Counted from the first letter of the stretch, positions 15,280 to 24,807 are shown. The stretch: 64,000 bases of DNA from Arthrobacter sp. S41 (GCF_004320535.1 NZ_SIHY01000001.1:2294001-2358000), one strand, 5' to 3'. Notes: a model not told the origin generated them from the sequence alone. Program-made: numbers and translations.

Positions 15280-16887
15280 ATGGTAGAAATTCAGGCCAAC
15301 CATTCAGAACTAACCCCGTTGCGTTTCCTTGAACGCTCGGCCGAGGCCTACCCCAGCAAGACCGCCATCATTCATGGGACTCGTAGTTATACCTACAAAG
15401 AATTCGAAACTCGGGTGCACCGTTTTGCTCAAGTACTAGCCGAGCGCATCGAACCCGGTGACCGAGTAGCGGTCTTGGCACCAAATACTCCTGAGATGTT
15501 GATGGCTCACTACGCCGTGCCGCTAGCTGGGGGTGTGCTCATCGCTCTGAACACGCGACTCTCCGCCCACGAGCTGCAGTACATCATCGACCATTCGGGA
15601 GCGAAGCTCCTCCTGGCCGATACCGAATTATTGGAGAACACCAAAACCCTGCGAGGCGAAAACCCCGGCCTGCAGGCACTGATTGAGATCACCGACGACC
15701 AGTTCACCTCCCCACGCCCGAACGTGGAAGTTGATGGAACCTTGGAGCAATTGCTGTCTACCGCCAGCGACGAGAAACTGCCCTATGCGATCGCGGACGA
15801 GCGCTCTGCCATCGCCTTGAACTACACCTCGGGGACCACAGGAAAGCCCAAGGGTGTGCTCTACTCGCACCGCGGCAGCTACCTAAACTCTCTGGGTGAA
15901 GCGCACCATCAGGGCCTTAGCTCAGCGACCCGATACCTCTGGACGCTACCGATGTTTCACTGTAACGGCTGGTGTACACCCTGGGCAGTGACCGCAGTTG
16001 GTGGCACCCATCTATGCCTGCGTGGAGTGCGTGAAGATGCAGTGTGGGATGCCATCGAGAACCTCGGAACTACTCACCTGTGCGGTGCCCCGACTGTTTG
16101 CTCGATCATCGCCGACTCGACTCGGGCGCACCAACTTCAGGCTCCGCTGCGCATCACCACCGCTGGAGCTCCACCGTCCCCGGCCATCATTTCCAAGTTG
16201 CAGAAACTGGGCATCGAAGTCGTTCACGTCTATGGGCTGACCGAAGTGTATGGCCCCTACACAGTCTGCGAATACCAAGAAGAATGGGATCAGCTAGAGC
16301 CGGCCGAACGCGCGGCCAAGCTAGCCCGCCAAGGCGTCGGAATGATCACCGCGGAGTCGGCACGCATTGTTGATGAGAACATGTTCGACGTTCCTGCCGA
16401 TGCCCAGACTATGGGCGAAATCGTCTTGCGCGGTAACAACGTCATGATCGGCTATTACCGAGACGAAGAAGCAACCGCACAGGCCTTTGCCGGCGGATGG
16501 TTCCACACCGGCGACTTAGGTGTCATGCATCCCGACGGTTACATTCAGGTGCGCGACAGGGCCAAAGACATCATCATTTCCGGTGGCGAAAACATCTCAA
16601 CCATCGAAGTGGAACAAGCTTTGGCTTCCCACCCCGAGGTACTGGATCTGGCCGTCGTTGGCATCGCCGATGAGAAGTGGGGCGAACGTCCCGTGGCCTA
16701 CGTGATCCGAGCCAGCGACTCCACCTTGAGCGCGCAAGATCTGATCGATTTCGCCAAGCAGAAACTTGCTGGCTACAAAGTTCCGCGCACCATCGTTTTC
16801 CCGCAGGATTTGCCGCGTACTTCAACGGGTAAAGTGCAAAAGAACGTACTACGAGCCCAAGCGCTTGAACAGCTTAATAGGAACTAA
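15280..16887 (+). CDS. Acyl-CoA synthetase (AMP-forming, fatty-acid/aryl type)
   Basis: A 535-residue ANL-superfamily enzyme. Motifs: P-loop NYTSGTTGKPKGVLYSHRG near residue 185, VYGLTEVYGP (A5), GWFHTGDLGVMHPDGYIQVRDRAKDIIISGGENIS spread over the hinge region, and the C-terminal lysine in PRTSTGKVQKN. It adenylates a carboxylic acid and transfers it to CoA. Length and the ENIS...EVE hinge fit the medium-chain/long-chain acyl-CoA ligase group. ATG 15280 (MVEIQ) is favoured by AAGGA 7 nt upstream over the in-frame start at 15265. A thioesterase gene follows 17 bp later. Confidence 0.92.
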   Translation: MVEIQANHSELTPLRFLERSAEAYPSKTAIIHGTRSYTYKEFETRVHRFAQVLAERIEPGDRVAVLAPNTPEMLMAHYAVPLAGGVLIALNTRLSAHELQYIIDHSGAKLLLADTELLENTKTLRGENPGLQALIEITDDQFTSPRPNVEVDGTLEQLLSTASDEKLPYAIADERSAIALNYTSGTTGKPKGVLYSHRGSYLNSLGEAHHQGLSSATRYLWTLPMFHCNGWCTPWAVTAVGGTHLCLRGVREDAVWDAIENLGTTHLCGAPTVCSIIADSTRAHQLQAPLRITTAGAPPSPAIISKLQKLGIEVVHVYGLTEVYGPYTVCEYQEEWDQLEPAERAAKLARQGVGMITAESARIVDENMFDVPADAQTMGEIVLRGNNVMIGYYRDEEATAQAFAGGWFHTGDLGVMHPDGYIQVRDRAKDIIISGGENISTIEVEQALASHPEVLDLAVVGIADEKWGERPVAYVIRASDSTLSAQDLIDFAKQKLAGYKVPRTIVFPQDLPRTSTGKVQKNVLRAQALEQLNRN

Positions 16888-16904
16888 ATGTTTTGGAGTC
16901 AGCT

Positions 16905-17321
16905 ATGAGTTCCACCAACCAACCAACCACCGATAAGACCAGCCGGTTCACCGATAGTGTCGGTCTTATCTTTGATGAAGTCTCAGCCACACTTGTCCGT
17001 GGGCACGCGGAGCTGAACGAAGACCACCACACACCTTGGGGAGTGGTCCACGGAGGCATTTACGCCACCATGGTTGAAAGCGCTGGCAGTGTGGGAGCCA
17101 GTTACGCGGTGGCCGAGCGCCAGCAGTTTGCCGTTGGTGTTCATAATGCCACCGACTTCCTCCGCCCCTCCACCGGAGCACATGTGCAGGTCGAGGCCAA
17201 GGCCCTTTTCCAAAGCAAAACTCAGCAGCTCTGGGACGTTGTTATTACCGATACGGCTACGGGCAAAGTACTTTCGCGCGGACAATTGCGCACCCAGAAC
17301 GTAGATTTGCCCAAATCTTGA
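16905..17321 (+). CDS. Hotdog-fold thioesterase (PaaI-like)
   Basis: A 138-residue PaaI-type acyl-CoA thioesterase: HHTPWGVVHGGIYATMVESAGSVGASYAV is the conserved hotdog helix with the catalytic Glu/Asp position, and HNATDFLRPSTGAHVQVEA is the second half of the domain. It hydrolyses acyl- or aryl-CoA. ATG 16905 stands after TTTTGGAG; an upstream TTG is less likely. It probably forms an operon with the preceding acyl-CoA ligase, as in aromatic or fatty acid catabolism. Confidence 0.9.
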   Translation: MSSTNQPTTDKTSRFTDSVGLIFDEVSATLVRGHAELNEDHHTPWGVVHGGIYATMVESAGSVGASYAVAERQQFAVGVHNATDFLRPSTGAHVQVEAKALFQSKTQQLWDVVITDTATGKVLSRGQLRTQNVDLPKS

Positions 17322-17366
17322 GCGTAATCTGATGGCATCTAGCGGATCAGCCTCGGGAGGCTCATT

Positions 17367-17951
17367 ATGAGTGCCACCTATACCTTTGATGTGTTCAGTA
17401 GTCTTGATGGTTTCGGCAGTGCCGGTGGCGACTGGGGAGGATACTGGGGCAAACAAGGACCGGAGCTACTTGCTCGACGCCTTGAGCTCTACGGCCAGGA
17501 GTGCCACATGGTTTTTGGGGCGAATACTTTTCGTTTGTTCTCCCAGTTTTGGCAGGAGATTGAACAGAATCCTGAAGTTGAAGATCCTTGGGGCGTTGCC
17601 ATGCATGAGCAACCCGCCACGGTCATCTCCACAACGCTTAGCGACCCACTGAAGTGGCCACAGGCCACCTTGGAGCGGGCCGATGCCGTGGAGGTGGTCA
17701 GGCAATTAAAGGCCACCTCAGCGTTGCCCCTGCGATCTCACGGTAGCTTGGCGATGAACCGGTCCCTGCTCGCCGCCGGTCTGGTGGACTTTATTCAAAT
17801 AACCATTTTCCCGGTACTCACCGGAGCTCACGGAGACTCCCCTGTGCTGGATGTCGGCGAAGACTACGATCTAGAACTCATTGATTCGCGACTTTTAGAT
17901 GGCAGTATCCAAGAATTGACCTATCGGCCAACTCAACACGTAACTCTCTGA
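17367..17951 (+). CDS. RibD C-terminal/dihydrofolate-reductase-like protein
   Basis: A 194-residue single-domain DHFR-like reductase: FDVFSSLDGFGSAGGDWGGYWG at the start and FIQITIFPVLTGAHGDSPVLDVGEDYDLELIDSRLLDGS at the end are typical of the bacterial YwjB/YyaP-type group. These NADPH-binding proteins are related to RibD but are usually stand-alone with unknown substrates. No substrate can be assigned here. It lies 45 bp after the thioesterase gene and has its own RBS (GGAGG, 17355-17359). Confidence 0.85.
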   Translation: MSATYTFDVFSSLDGFGSAGGDWGGYWGKQGPELLARRLELYGQECHMVFGANTFRLFSQFWQEIEQNPEVEDPWGVAMHEQPATVISTTLSDPLKWPQATLERADAVEVVRQLKATSALPLRSHGSLAMNRSLLAAGLVDFIQITIFPVLTGAHGDSPVLDVGEDYDLELIDSRLLDGSIQELTYRPTQHVTL

Positions 17952-18018
17952 GCTTTTCAGAGCTCTAGGTAATAACCATTCATTCTGCATGTTTGAATAT
18001 TTGAAGGTGAGACTGACA

Positions 18019-18999
18019 TTGAGAGTGCATCAAAGATTCCCAACAGTTATCGCGGTCATTGCAGCCTTGTCGCTGACGGGCTGCTCGGCTTCTGAATCAA
18101 CGGCCCAGAGTTCCACATCATCCCTGACGACTTCTTCGTCCGCCTCAGCCTCTGCCTCTTCACCCCGTTCATCCCCGTCTCCCACAGCGCTCAAGGACCT
18201 CACACCAAATATGGTTCTGGGCGCCAGCATCCCGTCAATGTGCGAGTTTCCGGCCGGGAAATTGGTCGGCGGTGTCCTGAAGGAAGAGCACTCCGAATAT
18301 CCCAACGCCACCCCACCATCGCTCGTTTCTGAAAAGTTAGTGGTGGCAGGTGACCTGACCGGTGATGGGGTTAAAGAACTGGCGGCGACCTTTTACTGCG
18401 ACAAGGGTGGTGTTGCTTGGCCTACCCATATCCAGCTGTTCCAAAACACGGCCAAGGGCATCGCCCCGCTGGGCCAGCCCTTCCAAATGGGTGACGTTAA
18501 TGGTGGCGCTCGCGCCCTACCGAGCTCACTAAAATACGCCAACGGTCAGCTGGTGGTGATCGATCAAGCTCTGCTACCGATGGAAGCCGCGGCGGCTGCC
18601 TCAGGAAAAATCAAAGCAACACTGAAATGGAACGGTAAGAAGTTAGCGGCCAGCTCAATTCAGGATCTGGCAGTCCCACAAAATGGCACGTTGAAGACTG
18701 CAACGGTCAACGGGACTTGGTGTCTGCTGGACGGCAAGGGGAAGTCCACAACAAAAGACTGTCTGACTATCGACTATCCAAATGCCACCAGAAAAGGCGA
18801 AGACGCGCAGACCCTATCCTTCTCAACAAATAATGGCTTCACGGTGCTGAGCTACTTTGATGCGCCGCTAGGCATGATCTATTCATCAGGAGTCAAGATC
18901 CAGGATCCGGCCAATCCTTCGGTAACTACGTCGCAGCTACAGAAGGATCGGCTGTACAACAATCAAACCCATGAGGTCTTTGTCCGTCAGGGAAAGTAA
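18019..18999 (+). CDS. Secreted lipoprotein of unknown function
   Basis: About 326 residues. A short basic N-terminus, a hydrophobic stretch (TVIAVIAALS) and the lipobox LTGC mark a type II signal peptide. A Ser/Thr-rich linker of about 35 residues follows, then a globular domain with VVAGDLTGDGVKELAATFYCDKGGVAWP, which looks like an FG-GAP/VCBS-like calcium loop (DLTGDG). The TTG at 18019 with GAAGGTGAG upstream is preferred; an ATG at 17989 would add 10 residues. It is probably anchored on the outer face of the membrane. Function unknown. Confidence 0.75.
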   Translation: MRVHQRFPTVIAVIAALSLTGCSASESTAQSSTSSLTTSSSASASASSPRSSPSPTALKDLTPNMVLGASIPSMCEFPAGKLVGGVLKEEHSEYPNATPPSLVSEKLVVAGDLTGDGVKELAATFYCDKGGVAWPTHIQLFQNTAKGIAPLGQPFQMGDVNGGARALPSSLKYANGQLVVIDQALLPMEAAAAASGKIKATLKWNGKKLAASSIQDLAVPQNGTLKTATVNGTWCLLDGKGKSTTKDCLTIDYPNATRKGEDAQTLSFSTNNGFTVLSYFDAPLGMIYSSGVKIQDPANPSVTTSQLQKDRLYNNQTHEVFVRQGK

Positions 19000-19002
19000 G
19001 AC

Positions 19003-20520
19003 CTAGCTGGCCGGGCGCATGTCACCGGTTTCTTGGAACCGTTGGTGCCAGCTCAAGGCCTCACCCAACAGGTGCGGGGTGTGCTTGCCGTAGCTGTCCT
19101 TGCGGGCACGATCGAAGTAGTCCTGCAGCATTGGGCGGTAGTCCGGGTGGGCGCAGTTATCGATGACTACCTGAGCGCGCTGTTTCGGAGACAGCCCACG
19201 AAGGTCAGCCAAGCCTTGTTCGGTTATCAGGATCATGGTGTCGTGCTCTGTGTGGTCTACGTGCGAGGCAAAAGGAACGATGCCCGAGATCTTGCCACCC
19301 TTGGCGGTAGATGGGGACATGAACACCGACAGGTAACCGTTGCGGGCAAAGTCGCCCGAGCCGCCGATACCGTTCATCACGTGCGAACCGAGCACGTTGG
19401 TGGAGTTCACGTTGCCGTAAATATCGGCTTCGATCATGCCATTCAGCGCAATGCAGCCCAGTCGGCGGATGATTTCCGGGTGGTTTGAAATCTCCTGAGC
19501 GCGCAGCAAGATGCGTTCGCGGTAGTGCTCAACATTCTTGTTGAACTCCTCGATGCCGTCGGCCGAGAGCGAGAAGCTGGTAGCGGAGGCGAACTCGATG
19601 GTGCCATCCTTAATCAGCTGGAGCATGCCGTCTTGGATCACCTCGGTGTAGGCGGTCAGGCCCTTGTAGCCGCCGCGGGCCAGGCCAGCGAGCACCGCGT
19701 TGGCGATGTTGCCGACGCCCGACTGCAGCGGCAGCAGCTTCTCGGACAGGCGGCCGGCGCGGATCTCGGAGTCCAGGAAGCCCAGCAGGTGATCGGCGAT
19801 CTTCTCGCTGGTCTCGTCTACTGGTGCGAAGGGGCTCAACCGGTCCGGTGCGTCGGTTTCCACGACCGCGACGATCTTGTTCACGTCGACGTCCAGGTAC
19901 TTCTGGCCGATGCGGTCGCGCACCGTGGTCAGGTCGATTGGCTTGCGGTGCGGCGGCAGGGCGGTGCCGTAGTAGATATCGTGCATGCCGTCCATGGCGG
20001 CGGACTGCTGGGAGTTGACCTCGATGATGATCTTGTCGGCCATCTCCAGCCAGGTCTTGTTGTTGCCTACCGAGCTGGAAGGGATCAGGTCGCCCTCGGC
20101 GGTCACGCCGACAACTTCCACGATGGCCACGTCGATCTTGCCGTAGAAGCCGAACCAGGCGTGCTGGGCGACATGGGACAGGTGGATGTCCATGTATTCC
20201 ATGTTGCCCTCGTTGATGCGGCGGCGCAGCTCTGGGTCAGACATGTAAGGAAGGCGCAGATTCATGCCCTCAGCCTTGGCAAGCACACCGTCCAACTCTG
20301 GTGCGGTTGAAGCACCGGTGAGCACGTTGATTTTGAAGTCCTTGCCGTCAGCGTGCTGGCGTTCCATCTGCGCTGCTAGTGCACCGGGCACGGCCTTCGG
20401 GTATCCCGCACCGGTGAAGCCACTCATGGCGACGGTCATGCCTGGCTTGATGAATGTTGCCGCTTGCTCGGCGCTCATCAAGAGATCAGCAAAGGCCCGG
20501 TGTTGAATACGTTCGTGCAA
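19003..20520 (-). CDS. Acetyl-CoA hydrolase / succinyl-CoA:acetate CoA-transferase family
   Basis: A 505-residue class I CoA-transferase of the Ach1/Cat1/AarC group: SGFTGAGYPKAVPGALA near the N-terminus, VVETDAPDRLSPFAPVDE, PLQSGVGNIANAVLAGL, the active-site Glu in TAYTEVIQDGML, and GIGGSGDFARNGYLSVF. These enzymes exchange CoA between acetate and succinate or propionate. The start is TTG 20520 with GAAGGGG 5 nt upstream. The middle of the gene is clearly more GC rich (about 19600-20200) than its neighbours. It is convergent with the lipoprotein gene. Confidence 0.92.
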   Translation of the reverse strand: MHERIQHRAFADLLMSAEQAATFIKPGMTVAMSGFTGAGYPKAVPGALAAQMERQHADGKDFKINVLTGASTAPELDGVLAKAEGMNLRLPYMSDPELRRRINEGNMEYMDIHLSHVAQHAWFGFYGKIDVAIVEVVGVTAEGDLIPSSSVGNNKTWLEMADKIIIEVNSQQSAAMDGMHDIYYGTALPPHRKPIDLTTVRDRIGQKYLDVDVNKIVAVVETDAPDRLSPFAPVDETSEKIADHLLGFLDSEIRAGRLSEKLLPLQSGVGNIANAVLAGLARGGYKGLTAYTEVIQDGMLQLIKDGTIEFASATSFSLSADGIEEFNKNVEHYRERILLRAQEISNHPEIIRRLGCIALNGMIEADIYGNVNSTNVLGSHVMNGIGGSGDFARNGYLSVFMSPSTAKGGKISGIVPFASHVDHTEHDTMILITEQGLADLRGLSPKQRAQVVIDNCAHPDYRPMLQDYFDRARKDSYGKHTPHLLGEALSWHQRFQETGDMRPAS

Positions 20521-20847
20521 AATTACCCCTTCGAAACATCTTTGTGACGTAGGTCTATAACCCGCATCTCACCGGATTACCTTAGCTGTTCTCGCCTGTC
20601 ACTGAGACCACGTCCGGGCGTTCAGAGCGGTAGATGGCGCTTTTCTCGATGAGTTGCGCGCTATTTGCGGTGGCCGGTCAACGTCTTGCGCACTGTGGTC
20701 GGCTAGCTCAACTGGTAGTCGGTCTGGCCGCAGAGCTCTTCGTTCCACGCAGTTGAACCAAGGAATGGCACTGCAATCAGTGCTGATCAGCGAAGATCAT
20801 CCTGAAGGAGTATAGAAATGAACCTATGTAGAATTCATACTTAGCTC
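20521..20847. promoter_or_regulatory. Intergenic region upstream of CoA-transferase and PadR genes
   Basis: A gap of 327 bp between divergent genes. Near the PadR start, TATGTAGAATTCATACTTA (20825-20843) is an imperfect inverted repeat that overlaps where a PadR autoregulatory operator would sit. Around 20700, TAGCTCAACTGGTAG resembles a tRNA D-arm, but no tRNA can be folded there. Nothing else is recognised. Confidence 0.4.
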
Positions 20848-21150
20848 ATGGAACAAAACAAACTACTTCAACAGATTAAGCGTTCCATGCTTCCGGCTGT
20901 TCTTCTGAGCCAACTGGCCGAGGAACCCGTTCACGGTTATTCCATGCTGAACAAACTCGAAGAACTCGGGGTATCAGGCGTCAAGAGTGGGACTCTTTAC
21001 CCACTACTTCGATCGATGGAAGAGTCCGGGGACATCATCTCCGACTGGCAAATTGCTGACCGTGGACCAGCACGCAAGATCTTCAAAATCACCGACCAGG
21101 GCCACCAGACTCTGACTTCCCTCAATAGCTGGTTGCGACAGTTCACCTAG
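20848..21150 (+). CDS. PadR-family transcriptional regulator
   Basis: A 100-residue winged-helix protein: MLPAVLLSQLAEEPVHGYSMLNKLEELGV, then SGTLYPLLRSMEESGDI and GPARKIFKITDQGHQTL, are the PadR helices and wing. It is the short form without the long C-terminal dimerisation domain. Such regulators usually repress their own operon. It is followed 9 bp later by a HAAS-domain membrane protein, the standard PadR/HAAS pair. No clear RBS is seen before the start. Confidence 0.9.
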   Translation: MEQNKLLQQIKRSMLPAVLLSQLAEEPVHGYSMLNKLEELGVSGVKSGTLYPLLRSMEESGDIISDWQIADRGPARKIFKITDQGHQTLTSLNSWLRQFT

Positions 21151-21159
21151 GAGACCTTC

Positions 21160-21546
21160 ATGGAAAGCACCCTCAAGACCTACATCGATGAGCTGCGCTA
21201 CAGCCTTTCACTACGCAACGTGGAGCCCGCAACTATCCGCGACATCGCTAGGGAAGTGGAATCCGAAGCCACTAGCTACGAAGATGCCGTCGCCAGCTTC
21301 GGAACCCCCGAACACTACGCGACGTCTTTCCCCTCCACCGCATCCCCAAAGAGCCACTCGGCATTCCTCGTGGTCGGCGTACTACTGGCCGCCCTTTGGG
21401 CTGTACTGACAATCATTTTCCGGGACCGCCAGGCGAATGCCTTTTCGGGTTGGGCAATCACTTGGCTACCAGTCTTCGGATTGATCGCGGCCGGAATTAT
21501 TGTCGACTTCTCCCGATCATTGCTCCGTTCACGGGCCAGCCGGTAA
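21160..21546 (+). CDS. HAAS-domain membrane protein (PadR partner)
   Basis: A 128-residue protein. The N-terminal 55 residues form a HAAS-like helical domain (YIDELRYSLSLRNVEPATIRDIAREVESEATSYEDAVASFGTPE), and two TM helices follow (FLVVGVLLAALWAVLTIIF and WLPVFGLIAAGIIVDF). Such proteins are coded next to PadR regulators and are thought to signal at the membrane. ATG 21160 follows TAGGAG. Function inferred from context. Confidence 0.78.
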   Translation: MESTLKTYIDELRYSLSLRNVEPATIRDIAREVESEATSYEDAVASFGTPEHYATSFPSTASPKSHSAFLVVGVLLAALWAVLTIIFRDRQANAFSGWAITWLPVFGLIAAGIIVDFSRSLLRSRASR

Positions 21547-21648
21547 GTTCAGCAACTGCGTGGAAAGCTCGGAGCTCGCGCATGGGCGACATTTGCCTAG
21601 ACTGAACTACTTCGCAGAGCAAACACGCCAGAACACTGTATTAAACGC

Positions 21649-21692
21649 CAACAGGTGGCGTACATTCCCTAAGGAATGCACGCCACCTGTTG
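21649..21692 (-). terminator. Terminator after the rpsF-ssb-rpsR-rplI operon
   Basis: CAACAGGTGGCGT and ACGCCACCTGTTG pair perfectly, with a further CATTCC/GGAATG inner stem. It lies 24 bp after the rplI stop. On the minus strand the hairpin is followed by only a short T-run (GGCGTTTAATA). Confidence 0.75.
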
Positions 21693-21715
21693 ATCAGAAG
21701 GTGAGTCTAAAAGAC

Positions 21716-22174
21716 TTACTTCTTTGCGGCAGCAACAACCTGCAGACGCAGGTTTGCAACAACGTCAGCGTGAACGCGAACGGTTGCGGTGTAGTTGCCA
21801 GTCGACTTGATGTGGTCGTTGACCTCGATGTTGCGCTTGTCGATCTTACCCAGACCGGCTGCCTCAACGGCGTCAGCGATATCGGTGGTCTTGACGGTGC
21901 CGAATAGGCGTCCGTTAGAACCAGCCTTGATGGTGATCTTAACCGGCTGGGACTTCAGCTTAGCTGCAATTGCCTGAGCATCCTCAAGGTTTGCAACGGC
22001 GCGAGCAGCACGCGCAGCCTTGATCGACTCCACCTGCTTTTCACCGCCCTGGGTCCAGACGATTGCGAAACCGCGTGGCAGAAGGTAGTTACGGGCGTAG
22101 CCGTTCTTTACCTCAACAATATCGCCAGCAGCACCGAGACCGGATACTTCGTGAGTCAAAATGATCTTTGCCAT
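21716..22174 (-). CDS. rplI: 50S ribosomal protein L9
   Basis: A 152-residue protein: [37 protein letters not shown] is the L9 N-terminal 23S-binding domain, joined by a long helix (about residues 40-75) to the C-terminal domain with [19 protein letters not shown]9 binds domain V of 23S rRNA. It is the last gene of the rpsF-ssb-rpsR-rplI operon. Confidence 0.97.
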   Translation of the reverse strand: MAKIILTHEVSGLGAAGDIVEVKNGYARNYLLPRGFAIVWTQGGEKQVESIKAARAARAVANLEDAQAIAAKLKSQPVKITIKAGSNGRLFGTVKTTDIADAVEAAGLGKIDKRNIEVNDHIKSTGNYTATVRVHADVVANLRLQVVAAAKK

Positions 22175-22194
22175 GATGTTATATCCCCTCTTCC

Positions 22195-22434
22195 TTAGCC
22201 GCGGCCTGCGCCGGAGTAAGGTAGCAAGGCTACTTCACGTGCGTTCTTGATTGCCTGTGCGATCTTGCGCTGTTCCTGAACGGAAACGCCGGTCACTCGA
22301 CGAGCGCGGATCTTTCCACGGTCAGAGATGAACTTGCGCAGCAATGCAGTGTCCTTGTAGTCGATGACGGTGATGTCAGCGGCCTTCAATGGATTGGACT
22401 TTGGTTTGGGCTTACGGATTTCAGCCTTAGCCAT
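22195..22434 (-). CDS. rpsR: 30S ribosomal protein S18
   Basis: A 79-residue protein with the S18 core: [48 protein letters not shown]. The ATG at 22434 gives the usual length; a longer frame running back through ssb is not real. S18 pairs with S6 on the small-subunit platform. The Cys ligands of zinc-type S18 are absent, so this is the zinc-independent form. Confidence 0.97.
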   Translation of the reverse strand: MAKAEIRKPKPKSNPLKAADITVIDYKDTALLRKFISDRGKIRARRVTGVSVQEQRKIAQAIKNAREVALLPYSGAGRG

Positions 22435-22495
22435 CGTGGAGCTCCTTAGGTTTGGAGCCCGCAGAGTGATCTGCGGGATGGTGAATAAATAATTT

Positions 22496-23074
22496 TTAGA
22501 AAGGTGGTTCGTCTGCGCCTGGGTTACCCCAGCCGCCACCGTTGTTTCCGCCGGTGCTCCATGGGTCAGCGGCTGGAGCGTTCCAGCCACCACCCTGTTG
22601 CGGCTGCTGCTGACGCGGCTGCTGCGCTGGGGCACCTTGCTGTGGTGCGTTGGAGAATCCTCCACCGCCACCATTGGCATTGCCGAAGCCACCGTTGCCA
22701 CCGCCGGAGCGCTGGGTACGGGTAACCTTGGCGGACGCAAAACGGAGTGATGGGCCGATTTCATCGACTTCAAGCTCCATTACGGTGCGACGTTCGCCTT
22801 CCTTGGTGTCGTAAGAACGTGAACGCAAACGACCCTGAGCCATGACTCGCATGCCCTTGGTCAGCGTTTCAGCAACGTTCTCTGCAGCCTCGCGCCAAAC
22901 CGATGCACGCAAGAACAGGGCTTCCCCGTCCTTCCATTCATTGGACTGGCGGTCAAAGGTGCGAGGAGTCGAAGCGATCGTAAAGTTCGCTACGGCTGAG
23001 CCGGACGGCGTGAAACGCAGCTCCGGATCGGCGGTCAGGTTTCCGATAACGGTAATAACAGTCTCGCCTGCCAT
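22496..23074 (-). CDS. ssb: Single-stranded DNA-binding protein
   Basis: A 192-residue protein: the N-terminal OB fold ([32 protein letters not shown]...[35 protein letters not shown]) fills about 110 residues. A Gly/Gln/Asn-rich linker follows, then the acidic tip GADEPPF that recruits repair and replication partners. Its place between rpsF and rpsR is conserved in many bacteria. Confidence 0.97.
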   Translation of the reverse strand: MAGETVITVIGNLTADPELRFTPSGSAVANFTIASTPRTFDRQSNEWKDGEALFLRASVWREAAENVAETLTKGMRVMAQGRLRSRSYDTKEGERRTVMELEVDEIGPSLRFASAKVTRTQRSGGGNGGFGNANGGGGGFSNAPQQGAPAQQPRQQQPQQGGGWNAPAADPWSTGGNNGGGWGNPGADEPPF

Positions 23075-23129
23075 TGACTCTCCTTAAAAAGATTGAACGT
23101 TATTTCTTACGACTGAAGGTTTGGCGTAA

Positions 23130-23426
23130 TTAAACGCGAGCCTCTTCCGGGCGGGTGACCTTGTGGCGCAGGATCAGTTCGTTGATCTTAAGCTGACGCT
23201 CAAGCTCAGCCGAAGCTGCTGGTTCTGCGGTGTAGTTCACCACTACGTAGGTGGCTTCTGCTTTCTTCTTGATCTCGTAAGACATCTTGCGACGTCCCCA
23301 GACATCAACCTTTTCGATAGTGCCACCGTTGGAGCGGACAACCTCGAGGTACTTCTCGATGGTTGGCTCTACGGTGCGGTCATCGACCTCTGGATCAATG
23401 AGGACCATAAGTTCATAAGCACGCAT
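23130..23426 (-). CDS. rpsF: 30S ribosomal protein S6
   Basis: A 98-residue protein: MRAYELMVLIDPEVDDRTVEPTIEKYL...VDVWGRRKMSYEIKKKAEATYVVVNYTA is the S6 ferredoxin-like fold. ATG 23426 has a near-perfect SD sequence (AGGAGGTG) 7 nt upstream, which settles the start. It leads the S6-SSB-S18-L9 operon. S6 binds S18 and 16S rRNA. Confidence 0.97.
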   Translation of the reverse strand: MRAYELMVLIDPEVDDRTVEPTIEKYLEVVRSNGGTIEKVDVWGRRKMSYEIKKKAEATYVVVNYTAEPAASAELERQLKINELILRHKVTRPEEARV

Positions 23427-23613
23427 GTGAACCCACCTCCTTTGGGCTAAACGGTCGCGGTATTTCCGCAACAGGAGGTTCTTGCGTTATCTGAGCACCA
23501 GACACCCAACATTCGGGCATGCGGTTGCACAGACTTATCTAGTTTAGCCCAGAGTTGCTCTGAGCTGTAGTCATGGTGGTGCACATCATGACAAGGCTGA
23601 CTTTCTCCGGGTT

Positions 23614-24807
23614 TTAGCTTTGCTCCTTAAACGCCAAACCAATCCGGCGAGCGCCCTCTTTGAGATTTTCTTCGGAGACGTGGCCAAAGGAGAGCCTGAG
23701 ATGCCGTGCAGCGTCGGTGCCCGGTCCGCTGGGGAAGAAGGCACCTTGCTGGTAGTCCACACCATGGCTTTTCGCGGATTCTGAGAGCTTAGCGGGATCG
23801 ATCCGATCACTGGCGATTCGGGGCCATAGGAACAGTCCTCCGTCCGGAATTTGTACTTCCAGTCCTCCCTGGGTCTCGACCTCGATGGCCGTTGCGAGAA
23901 TCTGAGCTCTGTTGCCATAGGTGGCTCGCGCCTTGTCGAGGGTTGCATCAAATAGAGTCTCATCGCTGGTCAACGCCTCCGCAACGATACTTTGCACCAA
24001 CGTTGAGGAGTGAGAATCTTGCCGGCTTCGCAACGCGGAAATATCTGACTTCAGCCAGTTCGGCACCACAAGCCAACCTAAACGCAATCCCGGGCCAAGC
24101 GTCTTGGTGAAGGTGTTGATGTGAATGACGTTTTCAGAGTCATTAAATTCTCGGTGTGATGCACCTGCTGACCCAAAGTAAAGCTCGCGGTATGGGTTAT
24201 CGGCCAAGAGCACAAAGCCATAGTGGGCGGCCAAGTCAACAAGTCGTTGCCGGTCCGCCTGCGAAAGTGAGCCTTGCGTTGGGTTGTGGAAGTCTGGCAC
24301 TGTATAGAGCGCCTTTGGCCGTGCGCCAGCGCGCAGTTGGCTTTCCAATGCGTCCAGATCTAGTCCTGCGGCCCCTACCGGAATCGGCAGGATGTTGGTA
24401 GTAGCCAGTTCCAATCCGCGCAGGAAAAGTGGAAATATCGGGTTGTCTACGGCAACAAGATCTCCCGGATTGATCAGTGCCTGGATAGCCAGCGACAAGC
24501 CGTGGAACCCTCCATTGGTGATGATAATGCGATCAACCGCAACCCCTTCGCGAGCAGCTATCCACTGGCGAAGTTCGGCTATTCCCTCCGTTCTTGAATA
24601 CTGCAGTGCTGGGACTCCGGATCTGAACAGCACACGTTCCGTGGCGGCAGCCAACTGGGCCACAGGAAGAACGTGAGGGTCAGGAATGCCACCTAAGAGT
24701 TCGATGGAATCAGCGCGAGGACTGCGCAGGGTCGCATCACCAAACCCTTGCGGTTTGGAGAACCGTCCAACGAGTTCCGAGGCAGGTAGTGCGGTAGCGG
24801 TTGTCAT
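23614..24807 (-). CDS. PLP-dependent aminotransferase, class I/II (LysN/MocR-catalytic type)
   Basis: A 397-residue fold-type I enzyme without an HTH domain: LQYSRTEGIAELRQWIA, GGFHGLSLAIQALINPGDLVAVDNPIFPL, the PDFHNPTQGSLS strand, and the PLP lysine in HINTFTKTLGPGLRLGW. This is the 2-aminoadipate/valine--pyruvate-like group. It is the last gene of a five-gene transporter operon and overlaps the ATPase gene (ATGA). It probably transaminates an amino acid derived from the imported substrate. That substrate is not identified. Confidence 0.9.
   Translation of the reverse strand: MTTATALPASELVGRFSKPQGFGDATLRSPRADSIELLGGIPDPHVLPVAQLAAATERVLFRSGVPALQYSRTEGIAELRQWIAAREGVAVDRIIITNGGFHGLSLAIQALINPGDLVAVDNPIFPLFLRGLELATTNILPIPVGAAGLDLDALESQLRAGARPKALYTVPDFHNPTQGSLSQADRQRLVDLAAHYGFVLLADNPYRELYFGSAGASHREFNDSENVIHINTFTKTLGPGLRLGWLVVPNWLKSDISALRSRQDSHSSTLVQSIVAEALTSDETLFDATLDKARATYGNRAQILATAIEVETQGGLEVQIPDGGLFLWPRIASDRIDPAKLSESAKSHGVDYQQGAFFPSGPGTDAARHLRLSFGHVSEENLKEGARRIGLAFKEQS

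Noticed and set aside
19525..20310. 261-codon plus-strand ORF opposite the CoA-transferase gene
   Set aside because: Antisense shadow of a conserved CoA-transferase with a GC-rich stretch; repetitive Val/Asp/Gln composition without motifs.
20695..20770. tRNA-like D-arm sequence (TAGCTCAACTGGTAG) upstream of the PadR gene
   Set aside because: No acceptor, anticodon or T-arm partners could be found at the right spacing; a chance match or an old remnant at most.
22195..22773. Extended 192-codon frame covering rpsR and part of ssb
   Set aside because: The upstream half is an alternative frame of ssb; S18 starts at 22434.
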